Assembly: GCA_016297915.1 (NCBI GenBank)
Contig: JAEDFU010000001.1
Span: forward strand, 43,829-107,828
DNA: 64,000 bases
Direction of reading: 5' to 3'
Source: Clostridia bacterium
Lineage (GTDB): Bacteria > Bacillota > Clostridia > Christensenellales > UBA1242
This document shows positions 33,214 through 41,531 of this stretch, one piece after another; position 1 is the first letter of the stretch, and each line of letters starts with the position of its first letter. The notes beneath the pieces are model-generated. The model made no database searches and had not been told where the DNA came from. It worked only from the letters and a program-made list of their open reading frames with translations. Position numbers and translations under genes: made by a program.

Positions 33214-34350
33214 CTAGAGTAATATTAACTTGCCCAAATCCAAATACCCAAAGCCTTCACTATTTCTATCTCCAGTAATTTTTACGCACGACCGAGTAAG
33301 CATATATTTAATCTGATCTGGAGTATAATTTGGATTAAGTGAATACATCAGACTTACCACTCCTGCAACCATTGGTGTAGATACGCTAGTGCCAGTCATT
33401 TTGGTATAAAACTTGTGATTAAAACTGAATACATTTGTAGATATTATATCCACACCAGGAACAAGTAAGTCTGGCTTATAATAATTAAATGCAGGGCCTC
33501 TACTGCTAAAGTCTGCAGTCTTAGCAACAATTGATGTATTGTCTAGAGACCCGACAGTTATAATCTTTCTAGAAGCACCAGGAGACATTATTGACATTTC
33601 TTCTGGCCCACTATTACCAGCTGCACTAACCACACAAATACCACTATTCCATAGCATTTCTGCACCATACATCAAAGGGTCGTTTTGCTCTGACATTATA
33701 CTTCCAAAACTCATGCACACAACCTTGATATTATATTTTTTTCTATTATCCAAAATCCATTGCATTGCTTGCAAAATTTTGATAGATGTAGTTTCACCGT
33801 CATTATCTAGTGCCTTTATGACAATTATATTACACTTGCTGTCAATTCCGCTGTATTTATCGACAATACCACTACCACCAAGAACACCTGCAACAAATGT
33901 ACCATGACCATTATCATCATAAAAATCTTTTTTGTTATTGATAAGATCTACAAATTTTATAATTCTATTTTTGCCAAGCAAAAAATCTACATGAGGATAA
34001 ATTCCAGTATCAATTACAACCACCGAATGAGAGGAATTATCTGTTATTTGTTCTTCCAAAATATTTGTTTTCAAAAATTGTTTTGACTTAAATATTAAAC
34101 TGTTTACTCTAGTCACACTTGATATAAATTTTATTGCATTGAGTTTGGCTATGTTATATAGATTTGCAATAGTAACATCAACTGCAAACCCAGAGATAAT
34201 TGGAAGTTCAATTATATTTTCTTTGCAAATTTTTTTTAAGTCCATATATGTATCACAATAATTATCAGCTAGTATTACGCAATTAACTTTAGATTTTGAA
34301 TTCAAAATCGCAATTTTTTCAAGTAGTCTTTTGTCTATTTTCTCATACAT
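33214..34350 (-). CDS. Subtilisin-like serine protease, intracellular type (378 aa)
   Basis: Peptidase family S8. Catalytic triad: Asp in VVVIDTGIYPH, His in NGHGTFVAGVLGG, Ser in GTSVSTPMVAGV, plus the oxyanion Asn in SAAGNSGP. No signal peptide; residues 1-95 form a propeptide-like region (beta-alpha, LPIISGFAVDVTI) and the enzyme ends soon after the catalytic Ser region. It resembles AprX-type proteases, cytoplasmic or exported by other means. The gene overlaps the preceding 95-aa gene by eight bases, suggesting coupled expression. Confidence 0.88.
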   Translation of the reverse strand: MYEKIDKRLLEKIAILNSKSKVNCVILADNYCDTYMDLKKICKENIIELPIISGFAVDVTIANLYNIAKLNAIKFISSVTRVNSLIFKSKQFLKTNILEEQITDNSSHSVVVIDTGIYPHVDFLLGKNRIIKFVDLINNKKDFYDDNGHGTFVAGVLGGSGIVDKYSGIDSKCNIIVIKALDNDGETTSIKILQAMQWILDNRKKYNIKVVCMSFGSIMSEQNDPLMYGAEMLWNSGICVVSAAGNSGPEEMSIMSPGASRKIITVGSLDNTSIVAKTADFSSRGPAFNYYKPDLLVPGVDIISTNVFSFNHKFYTKMTGTSVSTPMVAGVVSLMYSLNPNYTPDQIKYMLTRSCVKITGDRNSEGFGYLDLGKLILL

Positions 34351-34630
34351 TTTTTACAACTTCCATTAATGTTTTTAAACTTTGCTTTTGCTTATCATCC
34401 AAATATGGCAAAATCATTTCGGCTATAGAATTAAGTTCACTATCACTAAGCTCGCCTCTTTGTTTTTTCTCCATAGTCATTTTCATAAATTCTTTGATTA
34501 GAGAGTTGCTATCAAGACTACTATATTTGTCAATAAGTTCTTCCAATTTTTGCTTTTCGCCCCTATCCCCATTATTTGCAGTTTTTTTGTTTTCGTTTTC
34601 ATTCCAATTAAATTCACTAAAATTTGCCAT
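34343..34630 (-). CDS. Small hydrophilic protein, unknown (95 aa)
   Basis: Acidic and helical; an N-terminal Asn/Glu/Lys-rich stretch of about 30 residues precedes two or three amphipathic helices (KLEELIDKYSSLDSNSLIKE, LNSIAEMILPYLD, KQKQSLKTLMEVVKNV). No cysteine, no membrane segment, no known domain. GAGGTG lies five bases before the ATG. It overlaps the subtilase gene by eight bases, so it may act with the protease (inhibitor, adaptor or substrate), which is speculation from position. Confidence 0.55.
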   Translation of the reverse strand: MANFSEFNWNENENKKTANNGDRGEKQKLEELIDKYSSLDSNSLIKEFMKMTMEKKQRGELSDSELNSIAEMILPYLDDKQKQSLKTLMEVVKNV

Positions 34631-34760
34631 ATGTCACCTCAAAATTTTTGTATCATTACATTATATGAATTTTTGTTTTCATATGACAACCCAAATTTTC
34701 TCACATTTTTTGTATTTATTTCATATAAATTAAAAAAAGTATCAAAAGGGCAAAATGTAT

Positions 34761-35183
34761 ATGGATGATCTTTTAAATCTTTTTGGTTCTACAAATTCTA
34801 ATAGCCAAGAAATTCCAAAGGAAATTATCAACCAATATCCTTATGGAGAGTTTCCATTAAGATATACAAAATCCGGACAAGAAATAATTCGCAAGCAATC
34901 CGAAAGCAGATTCAAATATGACGATGTCCAACCGCCACAAGACCATGCAAAAAATGATATGAATCTAGGCTCTATACTTCCAATTATACAAATGCTCTCT
35001 GGTGGCAAAAAAAATCCCAAAGACATGATGCAAATCTTTGGAAAATTATTATTCAAAGACAATCCAGATATGCAAAAACTTTTTTCACTACTCCCAAATA
35101 TCAAAGGACAAAATATTACTCCAGAAAATCAATTCCCAGATACAAACAAAGTCCAGATTAGTAGTCTAAAAAAAATTGACTGA
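34761..35183 (+). CDS. Small hypothetical protein (140 aa)
   Basis: Soluble protein with a Pro/Tyr/Arg-rich first half and a Met/Gly/Lys-rich helical second half (LGSILPIIQMLSGGKKNP, KDMMQIFGKLLFKDNPDM). It has a weak resemblance to small clostridial proteins of unknown function. The start is uncertain: ATG at 34,755 and ATG at 34,761 are in frame, and AAAAGGG is better spaced for the second. It is divergent from the 95-aa gene, followed by a strong terminator. Confidence 0.55.
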   Translation: MDDLLNLFGSTNSNSQEIPKEIINQYPYGEFPLRYTKSGQEIIRKQSESRFKYDDVQPPQDHAKNDMNLGSILPIIQMLSGGKKNPKDMMQIFGKLLFKDNPDMQKLFSLLPNIKGQNITPENQFPDTNKVQISSLKKID

Positions 35184-35186
35184 TAA

Positions 35187-35241
35187 AAAAATTCATAGAC
35201 CGATATGCCCCATATGACACAATTAGTCTATGAATTTTTTT
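35187..35241 (+). terminator. Rho-independent terminator
   Basis: AAAATTCATAGAC pairs with GTCTATGAATTTT across a 25-base loop, followed by T-rich sequence. Confidence 0.75.
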
Positions 35242-35309
35242 GTTGCAAATAATCCTAGTAAATTAAGAACAAAGATCACACTATCAAACAAATAAGTTTA
35301 AACTCATCA

Positions 35310-35987
35310 CTACTTTTTGTTGTCTACATCTTCAACTTCAGCTTGGTCTTGTAGTGTGCCATAAACCAAATATTTGACTGGATAGCCAAATTTTTTGGCA
35401 ACATCCTCACTATCAGTCATAACTATTGCTGATGCATTGTTTGTTCTGATAAATGACTTGATGTTTTTGATAATTTTGTCTTTTTCGATTGACGAAAGCC
35501 TATCAAATACATCGTCAATCAAAAATATTTCAACATTTCTGAGAGACAATCTTGCAATGGATAATTTTAGTTTATCTAGGTAATTAAGTTCTTTAACTTT
35601 TTTGTTTTTGATATAATCAAGCCCATACTCTACGAGTGCATTATTTACTTTTACATTCTTAAAACTATCATCTTTTGACCTAATGTCTATTACATACTCC
35701 AAGTTTTGTTTGACAGTCTTATTGTCCAAAAAAGCACCTATTGCAGGCAAATATCCCAAGGATATGTCTCGTTCAAAATCCACTTTTTCAAGAGGAATAT
35801 CTTTGTAACGGATTTCACCTTTGGCAACCGGCTCAAGCCCAACTAAAGTTCTCAGCATTGCAGTTCTGCCACTCTCTTTGTTTCCAATAATAGTAAGTCT
35901 TGAGCTATCTCCAAGCTCCAAGTTTATATCATTAAGCGTATAAAATTCTTTTGTAAAAGAAACATACAAATGTTCTACTTTAAGCAT
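35310..35987 (-). CDS. Degenerate ABC-type ATPase domain protein, no permease (225 aa)
   Basis: Overall ABC ATP-binding layout, but the active site is eroded: Walker A reads GNKESGRTAM (the invariant Lys replaced by Arg, near residue 41), the LSGGQ signature is replaced by LNYLDKLKLSIAR, and Walker B is IFLIDDVFD with Asp in place of the catalytic Glu. A Q-loop Gln is not obvious. The ending is an acidic tail (EVEDVDNKK). No membrane partner gene is adjacent. It may bind nucleotide without hydrolysis, or act as a regulatory or structural protein. RBS AGAGGTG precedes the ATG. Function unknown. Confidence 0.65.
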   Translation of the reverse strand: MLKVEHLYVSFTKEFYTLNDINLELGDSSRLTIIGNKESGRTAMLRTLVGLEPVAKGEIRYKDIPLEKVDFERDISLGYLPAIGAFLDNKTVKQNLEYVIDIRSKDDSFKNVKVNNALVEYGLDYIKNKKVKELNYLDKLKLSIARLSLRNVEIFLIDDVFDRLSSIEKDKIIKNIKSFIRTNNASAIVMTDSEDVAKKFGYPVKYLVYGTLQDQAEVEDVDNKK

Positions 35988-36009
35988 TTTTCACCTCTAA
36001 ATCATTTAT

Positions 36010-36038
36010 ATTTTACTAAAAAAACAATGACTTGACAA
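36010..36038 (-). promoter_or_regulatory. Sigma-A promoter of the ABC-like gene
   Basis: TTGTCA (36038-36033), 17-base spacer, TAAAAT (36015-36010), 23 bases upstream of the start codon. Confidence 0.7.
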
Positions 36039-36075
36039 CCAAATAAATTTAATTGCAAAATTATTATATAATAAT

Positions 36076-36104
36076 TGATTTTTTTCGCAATATATTTTAC
36101 AATA
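36076..36104 (+). promoter_or_regulatory. Sigma-A promoter of the phosphohexomutase gene
   Basis: TTGATT (36076-36081), 17-base spacer, TACAAT (36099-36104), with an AGGAAG site and ATG at 36,133. Confidence 0.65.
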
Positions 36105-36132
36105 CATAAGTAAAAAAAGGAAGTATACACAC

Positions 36133-37551
36133 ATGATTAAATTTGGAACAAGTGGATTTAGAGCAAAAATGGGTGAGGACTTTACAAAAGAGAACATCCA
36201 AAAAATTGCTCAAGCACTCAGCATTGTTATAAAAAAAGAAAAATCAACCAAGCCTGTACTTATTGGTTTTGACCGTAGATTTATGTCAGACTACTTTGCC
36301 AAATGGTTTGCCGAAGTTCTTGCTGGCAACAAGATTAATACACTCTTATTCAATCGTCCAGTTCCTACACCAGCTGTTATGTTTGGCGTTAAGAAAAATG
36401 ATTTGGATTACGGAATTGTTATTACAGCTAGTCACAACCCATATGTTTACAATGGCGTAAAAATTGTTATCCATGGCGGTCAAGACGCACAAGTTGAACT
36501 TACAAAGACTATTGAAAAACTTGCAAATAATATTAGAAAACCAAAAACTTTGGACTTTGACAAGGCAGTTTCCTCCAAATACATTCAAGAATTCGATAAT
36601 ATCAAAGACTATATCAAAAACTTGGAGCACTTTGTGTCCAAAAATCTAAAAGGCAACTCTACCAAAATTTTGTTTGATTGCATGTATGGCGTTACTGGAG
36701 AGAGTGCTAGACTATTTGCAAAACAATTTAAACTCGAAAATTTTGATATAATAAACGATAGCAACGATCCTTATTTTGGGCATATTTTGCCTTGCCCTAA
36801 TAAGGCCGGACTTGAAGAATTCAAAAAGCAAGTAACCAAAGGACGATACAAAATCGGCTTAGCTTGCGATGCCGACGGAGATAGACTTGGAATTGTTGAC
36901 GAGCAAGGAGAGTACTACTCTAGCAACATAATAATGGCAATCATTTATTATTACCTTATCAAGTATCGCAACATGTCTGGAGATATCGTCAAAAACTATT
37001 CTACAAGCAACATCCTAGACAATTTGGCTTCCAAGTTTGGATTTAAAGCACACGAAACCCCTGTTGGTTTTAAGTGGATATCTGCCAAAATGAAAGAGAC
37101 AGACGCTTTGTTTGGAGGCGAGAGTTCTGGCGGATTTACTATGCGAAACTATACTCCAACCAAAGATAGTATGTTTTCTATTGCACTATTTTTGGATGCC
37201 GTACTTACAATCGGCAAACCTATTAGCAAGATAGTTAGCGAGGTCAAAGCATTTGCTGGCTACATTTCTACATATGTTGAGGGTAGCACTTATGTAAATG
37301 ACAGACAAAAGTTTTTGAAAATCATTCAAAAAAAGAGTCCAAATTTTGCCTACAAGCCTATAGAGATTAGACACGATGACGGCACAAAATATATTTTTGA
37401 GGGCGGAAACTGGGTTCACATCAGATTTTCTGGCACCGAAAACTTGCTTAGATATCATGTTGAATTTACAACTGAAATCGAGTGCGAGCGAAACATCAAA
37501 GCAATTTTAAACTTTGTTGATGCAATCAACAATAACAAAAAACTCAAATAA
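36133..37551 (+). CDS. Phosphoglucomutase/phosphomannomutase family (472 aa)
   Basis: Interconverts hexose 6- and 1-phosphates, supplying precursors such as Glc-1-P or Man-1-P for surface polymers. The N-terminus FGTSGFRAKMGEDFT; phosphoserine loop TASHNPYVYNGVKI (about residue 98), metal-binding DADGDRLGIVD (about 240), sugar-binding GGESSGGFTMRNY (about 325) and phosphate-binding RFSGTENLLRYHVE near the C-terminus. Length is typical for the four-domain phosphohexomutases. It lacks the GlmM-type motif order, and the substrate cannot be fixed from sequence. Confidence 0.9.
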   Translation: MIKFGTSGFRAKMGEDFTKENIQKIAQALSIVIKKEKSTKPVLIGFDRRFMSDYFAKWFAEVLAGNKINTLLFNRPVPTPAVMFGVKKNDLDYGIVITASHNPYVYNGVKIVIHGGQDAQVELTKTIEKLANNIRKPKTLDFDKAVSSKYIQEFDNIKDYIKNLEHFVSKNLKGNSTKILFDCMYGVTGESARLFAKQFKLENFDIINDSNDPYFGHILPCPNKAGLEEFKKQVTKGRYKIGLACDADGDRLGIVDEQGEYYSSNIIMAIIYYYLIKYRNMSGDIVKNYSTSNILDNLASKFGFKAHETPVGFKWISAKMKETDALFGGESSGGFTMRNYTPTKDSMFSIALFLDAVLTIGKPISKIVSEVKAFAGYISTYVEGSTYVNDRQKFLKIIQKKSPNFAYKPIEIRHDDGTKYIFEGGNWVHIRFSGTENLLRYHVEFTTEIECERNIKAILNFVDAINNNKKLK

Positions 37552-37731
37552 TTTATTAAATTGTTAGTCTAAATAATGTTACTCAATTCAAATATCTTAT
37601 TAACTTTGTAATTTGTCGGTTATTTAATAGATAATCGCATCGATTGTTTAACAAAAATAATAAAGCCAAAAAGATTGGCGAAAATATTTTGAATCTTCAT
37701 TTTACACAAAATAGTTCTATATATTTAACTA

Positions 37732-37764
37732 CAAAAAAAGTAATCTAAAATAGATTACTTTTTT
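37732..37764 (-). terminator. Rho-independent terminator
   Basis: AAAGTAATCTA pairs with TAGATTACTTT around AAA, T-runs on both strands; it ends the beta-repeat gene on the minus strand. Confidence 0.85.
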
Positions 37765-37767
37765 TGT

Positions 37768-39363
37768 TTATCTTTCTACATAAATTTTAAATTCAATAGT
37801 TCCCAAAAATTCAAAGTAGCAACTCTTTTGGCACTCTTCTTGAGATTCCTTGCTAGAACTTGGAAAATACTGATAATCTTTGCTAGAGTAAACTTTGCTT
37901 CCCTCTTCTTGTCCAGAATTAAAGCCAGAAATGTATCCACTAATATTGCCCATCGCTCTAAACTTGAATGGTTGATAGTTTGCTCTTGGGAAGTAGACTA
38001 CGGCACTACTGTCTTTGTACAAATCAACTTTGTGTTGGAATACATCGTTTGGATTTGTAAATCCGCTCTTAATCTCTCTAAATGTAACTTCACACTTAGA
38101 TGAGCCATAGGTTTTGATTAAAAGTTTGTTTATCTTGTTATCTACTTTGATAGAACCTTCGGTATTTTCAATTTCGGTGTAAACATTTTTGATATAGTCG
38201 CCAGTATTTTTTACATCAATATTGCCCCTAACACTTACAAACTTGCCACTCTTTTGATAGTCTGCAACTGTAATATTTCCAAACTTAGTATTGATGTTTA
38301 AATCATCAAGCGCCTTGCTAATCTTGATATTCCCATGCTCGCTCTGAAGTACAGCGCTACTACCCATAGTGCCTATTGTAATGTTTCCGTATGTTGTTAC
38401 AATACCTGTTCTTCCACTGATTGATTCAATTTTTACATCACAGTTTTCGGTTACAATAGTATTTTCTGCACCTGCAGGAGATTCTATTTGCTTGATATTA
38501 AAATAACCATTTTCGCTTACAAACTTAAATCCGTTTGTATCGGTTTTGATAATATTTGCATCAAGTTTTACACCCTTGCCTGTTACATTAAAAGACGAAT
38601 TAACATTATCAAAAGTAAAAGTTCCGTTGCTCGCTTGTAATTTGATTGTATTGCTAACATTGACATTGTTGATTTCCGAAAAGTCAAATTTGCCATTTGC
38701 TGTTGACAAATTAAGCGAATTAAAATTGCATGTTGTTACATCACCTGACGCCCCAAATCTACCCATAGTGAGCGAGCCAGAAGTTGTAGATACTGTCAAG
38801 TTATTTATCAAAAAGTCCGGTCTACTCTTGCCTATTACAACATTTCCAGCCTCTGTATTTATTAGCATCGAGAATGTTTTGGACTTTGGTAAATATACAA
38901 TTAGACTAGAGTCGTTAAGAGATATAAGTCCGTTAGGTTCGGTTACAATGAGATTAATTTTGAGAGTAGTCCCAACTTTTTCAACACTTTTGATAACCTT
39001 AAATTCAGTTATGTCAAACGCAATTCCAAAGCATGTGTTTGCAAGTTTGTAGTCAATTACATTGCCACCTTGCTCGTTTGCCTCAATTTTTACTCCAATT
39101 TTTTTGGAACTAATATTGAGTTCAATATCCGAATAACCACTGTATTCGTCCATAGCAGTAATTTTGCCAGAATCGCTATTGGTCGTGTGAATAACCCCAA
39201 CACCAGCAATCCTAAAACTGGGAACAAAATACATAATGCCAAAAATCAGTACTCCAATTCCTAATATTATAGCGAGTACAATTCCGATGTATATTAACAA
39301 TCCTTTTAATGCTCTCATAAACAACCGCCAATAAAATTTTTCTGATGCAAAATGCTCAAACAT
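37768..39363 (-). CDS. Membrane-anchored DUF4097-like beta-repeat protein (531 aa)
   Basis: N-terminal membrane helix (about residues 18-50), then about 450 residues of regularly spaced short beta-strands separated by Gly/Asn/Asp turns (for example TTYGNITIGTMGSS, QSEHGNIKISKA, NTKFGNITVAD, SVRGNIDVK). These G-N-I-x-I/V units recur about every 20 residues, the hallmark of a right-handed beta-helix of DUF4097/adhesin-like type. The last 70 residues are less regular and contain two Cys. Probably surface-exposed; function unknown. An ATG 16 codons in (MRALKGLL) is an alternative start; the promoter allows both. Confidence 0.65.
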   Translation of the reverse strand: MFEHFASEKFYWRLFMRALKGLLIYIGIVLAIILGIGVLIFGIMYFVPSFRIAGVGVIHTTNSDSGKITAMDEYSGYSDIELNISSKKIGVKIEANEQGGNVIDYKLANTCFGIAFDITEFKVIKSVEKVGTTLKINLIVTEPNGLISLNDSSLIVYLPKSKTFSMLINTEAGNVVIGKSRPDFLINNLTVSTTSGSLTMGRFGASGDVTTCNFNSLNLSTANGKFDFSEINNVNVSNTIKLQASNGTFTFDNVNSSFNVTGKGVKLDANIIKTDTNGFKFVSENGYFNIKQIESPAGAENTIVTENCDVKIESISGRTGIVTTYGNITIGTMGSSAVLQSEHGNIKISKALDDLNINTKFGNITVADYQKSGKFVSVRGNIDVKNTGDYIKNVYTEIENTEGSIKVDNKINKLLIKTYGSSKCEVTFREIKSGFTNPNDVFQHKVDLYKDSSAVVYFPRANYQPFKFRAMGNISGYISGFNSGQEEGSKVYSSKDYQYFPSSSKESQEECQKSCYFEFLGTIEFKIYVER

Positions 39364-39381
39364 CCAATATTTATTAATTTT

Positions 39382-39410
39382 AGTATATCTTATTTATTCT
39401 ATTTTTGCAA
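39382..39410 (-). promoter_or_regulatory. Sigma-A promoter of the beta-repeat gene
   Basis: TTGCAA (39410-39405), 17-base spacer, TATACT (39387-39382); transcription would start about 12 bases before the first ATG. Confidence 0.65.
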
Positions 39411-39470
39411 TTACTTTGAGCAAATATGACATAATTAAGCAGCCTATCTCCCTAATTTTGAATAATTTTC

Positions 39471-39527
39471 AAAAAAAATCCATTGATACTTTGCCCCTAC
39501 TTTTGAGAGCATTAGTTTCAATGGATT
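39471..39527 (-). terminator. Rho-independent terminator of alaS
   Basis: On the minus strand AATCCATTGA pairs with TCAATGGATT across a 31-base loop, followed by eight T; seven bases past the alaS stop. Confidence 0.7.
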
Positions 39528-39533
39528 AAATTA

Positions 39534-41372
39534 TTATTCCAAAATTGCTTTTATTCTACGAACACCGCTTGACGATGCTTCTTCTTTTTTGATTACAAAT
39601 TTACCAAGTTCGCTAGTATTTTTTACATGCGGACCAGTACAGATTTCATTAGATACATCACCTATCGAATAAACTGTTACAACATCAGGATATCTATCCA
39701 AAAATTGATGCTCAGCACCCATTTCGACTGCTTCATTTTTGGTCATCTCCTTGCAAGTTACATCAAGGCCTGCCTTAATCCAATCGTTAACAATTTCTTG
39801 GGTCTTTGATAGTTCCTCTTCTGTCATCTTGTGGTCGCAAGCAAAGTCAAATCTAAGTCTTTCACTTGTGATATTTGAGCCCATCTGATGCGACGACCCA
39901 CCAATTACCAATTTGAGTGCCGCATTAAGAAGATGTGTTGCAGTATGATATTTTGTCTCCATCTCGCCAGTTTCTTTTAGTCCACTCTTAAATGCTCCAG
40001 CACTAGTAGTTCTTGCAAGCTCCTGATGCTCAGCAAAAGCCACTCTAAATCCCTCGACATCAACACTAAGTCCAATTTCCCCAGCCATTTCTAATGTCAT
40101 CTCAATTGGAAATCCAAAAGTATCATATAGTCTAAATGCACTCTTGCCACTTATAGTTTTGTCTTGAGTTGTTGCAACATAATCTGGATTTTGTTTTGTC
40201 AAAAACTCAATTTTTCTCGAAATTCCGTTTGCTAATTTTTCAAATTCTTTTGTTCCAACTTCGATAGTTTTGTTAAATTTGTCTACTTCCAAATTGACTT
40301 GGGAGATAATATATTCTTTTTTGTTTACAAGATTTGGATAAGCTTCGCTATAAACATTGTCTATAAAGATTTCGCATATGTTAGCAAGTTTGTCAACGCC
40401 AAGTCCAATCTTTTTGGCATGTCGTATAGCTCTACGCATAAGTCTACGCAAGATATATCCAGCTCCAACATTGCTTGGAACAATTCCATTTTGATCACCA
40501 ATAAGCATAAGTGATGTTCTCATATGGTCAGCAATAATTCTTATTGACTTGGTTGTCTCTAGGTCATCACCATATCTTTTGCCAATTGTATTTTGAACAA
40601 AGTCAATTACATCAGCAAAAACATCAGTCATATATACATCAGTAAGTCCGTTCAAAAACATAAGTAGTCTTTCAAAGCCAAAGCCTGTATCTACATTTTT
40701 GTTTTGCAAAGGAGTGTAGCCATTTTCGGTCTTTTTGTACTGCATATAAACATCGTTACCTATCTCAACAAATCTATTGCACTCACAGTTTATGTCACAA
40801 TGCTCTGCTCCACAAGCTGGCTTTAGAGGATAAAACCACTCATTGTCTGGGCCACAAGGAGTCCCTGTTGTCCCTGCTAGTTCCCACCAGTTATCCTCTT
40901 TGCCCAAGAAAAATATATTTTCAGGTCTTATTCCCAACTCTTGCAAGTACTCAGCAGTCTCTGTGTCCTTTGGTGCAGAATCGTCACCTGCAAAAACTGT
41001 AGCACAAATTTTGTTTGCATCAAGACCAAATTTTTGGGTCAATAGTTCAAATGTCCATGCGGTTTTTTCTTTTTTGAAGTAATCTCCCAAACTCCAATTG
41101 CCCATCATCTCAAAAAAAGTACAGTGGCTCTCGTCACCAACTGAGTCAATATCTATTGTTCTAACACAGCCTTGTACATTACATAGTCTAGTTCCCATAG
41201 AATGTTTTTGACCTAGCAAATATGGCATCAATGGTTGCATGCCGGCAACATTAAACATAACACCAGTTGTTCCGTCACCAATAAGTGATACTGCACCGAT
41301 GTTCACATGCCCTTTGCTCTCGTAAAACTTAATCCATGTATTTCTAAGTTCTTTTGATGTAATCTTATTCAT
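39534..41372 (-). CDS. alaS: Alanyl-tRNA synthetase, short form without C-Ala domain (612 aa)
   Basis: Charges tRNA-Ala. The catalytic and tRNA-recognition parts are present (MNKITSKELRNTWIKFYESKGH, MMGNWSLGDYFKKE, GPDNEWFYPLK, VDTGFGFERLL, GAGYILRRLMRRAIRHAKK), and the editing domain keeps its zinc ligands: HTATH near residue 477 and CTGPH near residue 580. The protein then stops at SSSGVRRIKAI, just after the SAD editing domain. Ordinary AlaRS continues with DHHA1 and C-Ala to about 870 residues. The reading frame is open upstream of 41,372, but those 35 codons lack an RBS and are not AlaRS-like. Probably monomeric. Confidence 0.9.
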   Translation of the reverse strand: MNKITSKELRNTWIKFYESKGHVNIGAVSLIGDGTTGVMFNVAGMQPLMPYLLGQKHSMGTRLCNVQGCVRTIDIDSVGDESHCTFFEMMGNWSLGDYFKKEKTAWTFELLTQKFGLDANKICATVFAGDDSAPKDTETAEYLQELGIRPENIFFLGKEDNWWELAGTTGTPCGPDNEWFYPLKPACGAEHCDINCECNRFVEIGNDVYMQYKKTENGYTPLQNKNVDTGFGFERLLMFLNGLTDVYMTDVFADVIDFVQNTIGKRYGDDLETTKSIRIIADHMRTSLMLIGDQNGIVPSNVGAGYILRRLMRRAIRHAKKIGLGVDKLANICEIFIDNVYSEAYPNLVNKKEYIISQVNLEVDKFNKTIEVGTKEFEKLANGISRKIEFLTKQNPDYVATTQDKTISGKSAFRLYDTFGFPIEMTLEMAGEIGLSVDVEGFRVAFAEHQELARTTSAGAFKSGLKETGEMETKYHTATHLLNAALKLVIGGSSHQMGSNITSERLRFDFACDHKMTEEELSKTQEIVNDWIKAGLDVTCKEMTKNEAVEMGAEHQFLDRYPDVVTVYSIGDVSNEICTGPHVKNTSELGKFVIKKEEASSSGVRRIKAILE

Positions 41373-41467
41373 AATGTAACTCTCATTTAACAAAATTTTG
41401 AATATTCTGCCAATGTAGCCAATTTTTAAGCATTGCATAGCACTCAAAAAAACCTGCCCACAAGCAA

Positions 41468-41506
41468 AAATACCCAAGGTAAATTATTTAACTTAGGTAT
41501 TTTAGC
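41468..41506 (-). terminator. Rho-independent terminator of the GPH symporter
   Basis: On the minus strand AAATACCTAAGT pairs imperfectly with ACCTTGGGTATTT, followed by T5. It separates the symporter from alaS. Confidence 0.6.
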
Positions 41507-41531
41507 ACGATTACCAAAAATTATCAAGCAC

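Noticed and set aside
41373..41477. AlaRS reading frame open for 35 codons upstream of the chosen start
   Set aside because: No RBS there, sequence unlike AlaRS, and it covers the gap with the symporter terminator; the start at 41,372 begins the conserved domain.
41373..41531. T-box leader upstream of alaS
   Set aside because: No antiterminator T-box core word and no specifier-like stem could be found; the gap is mostly the terminator of the symporter.
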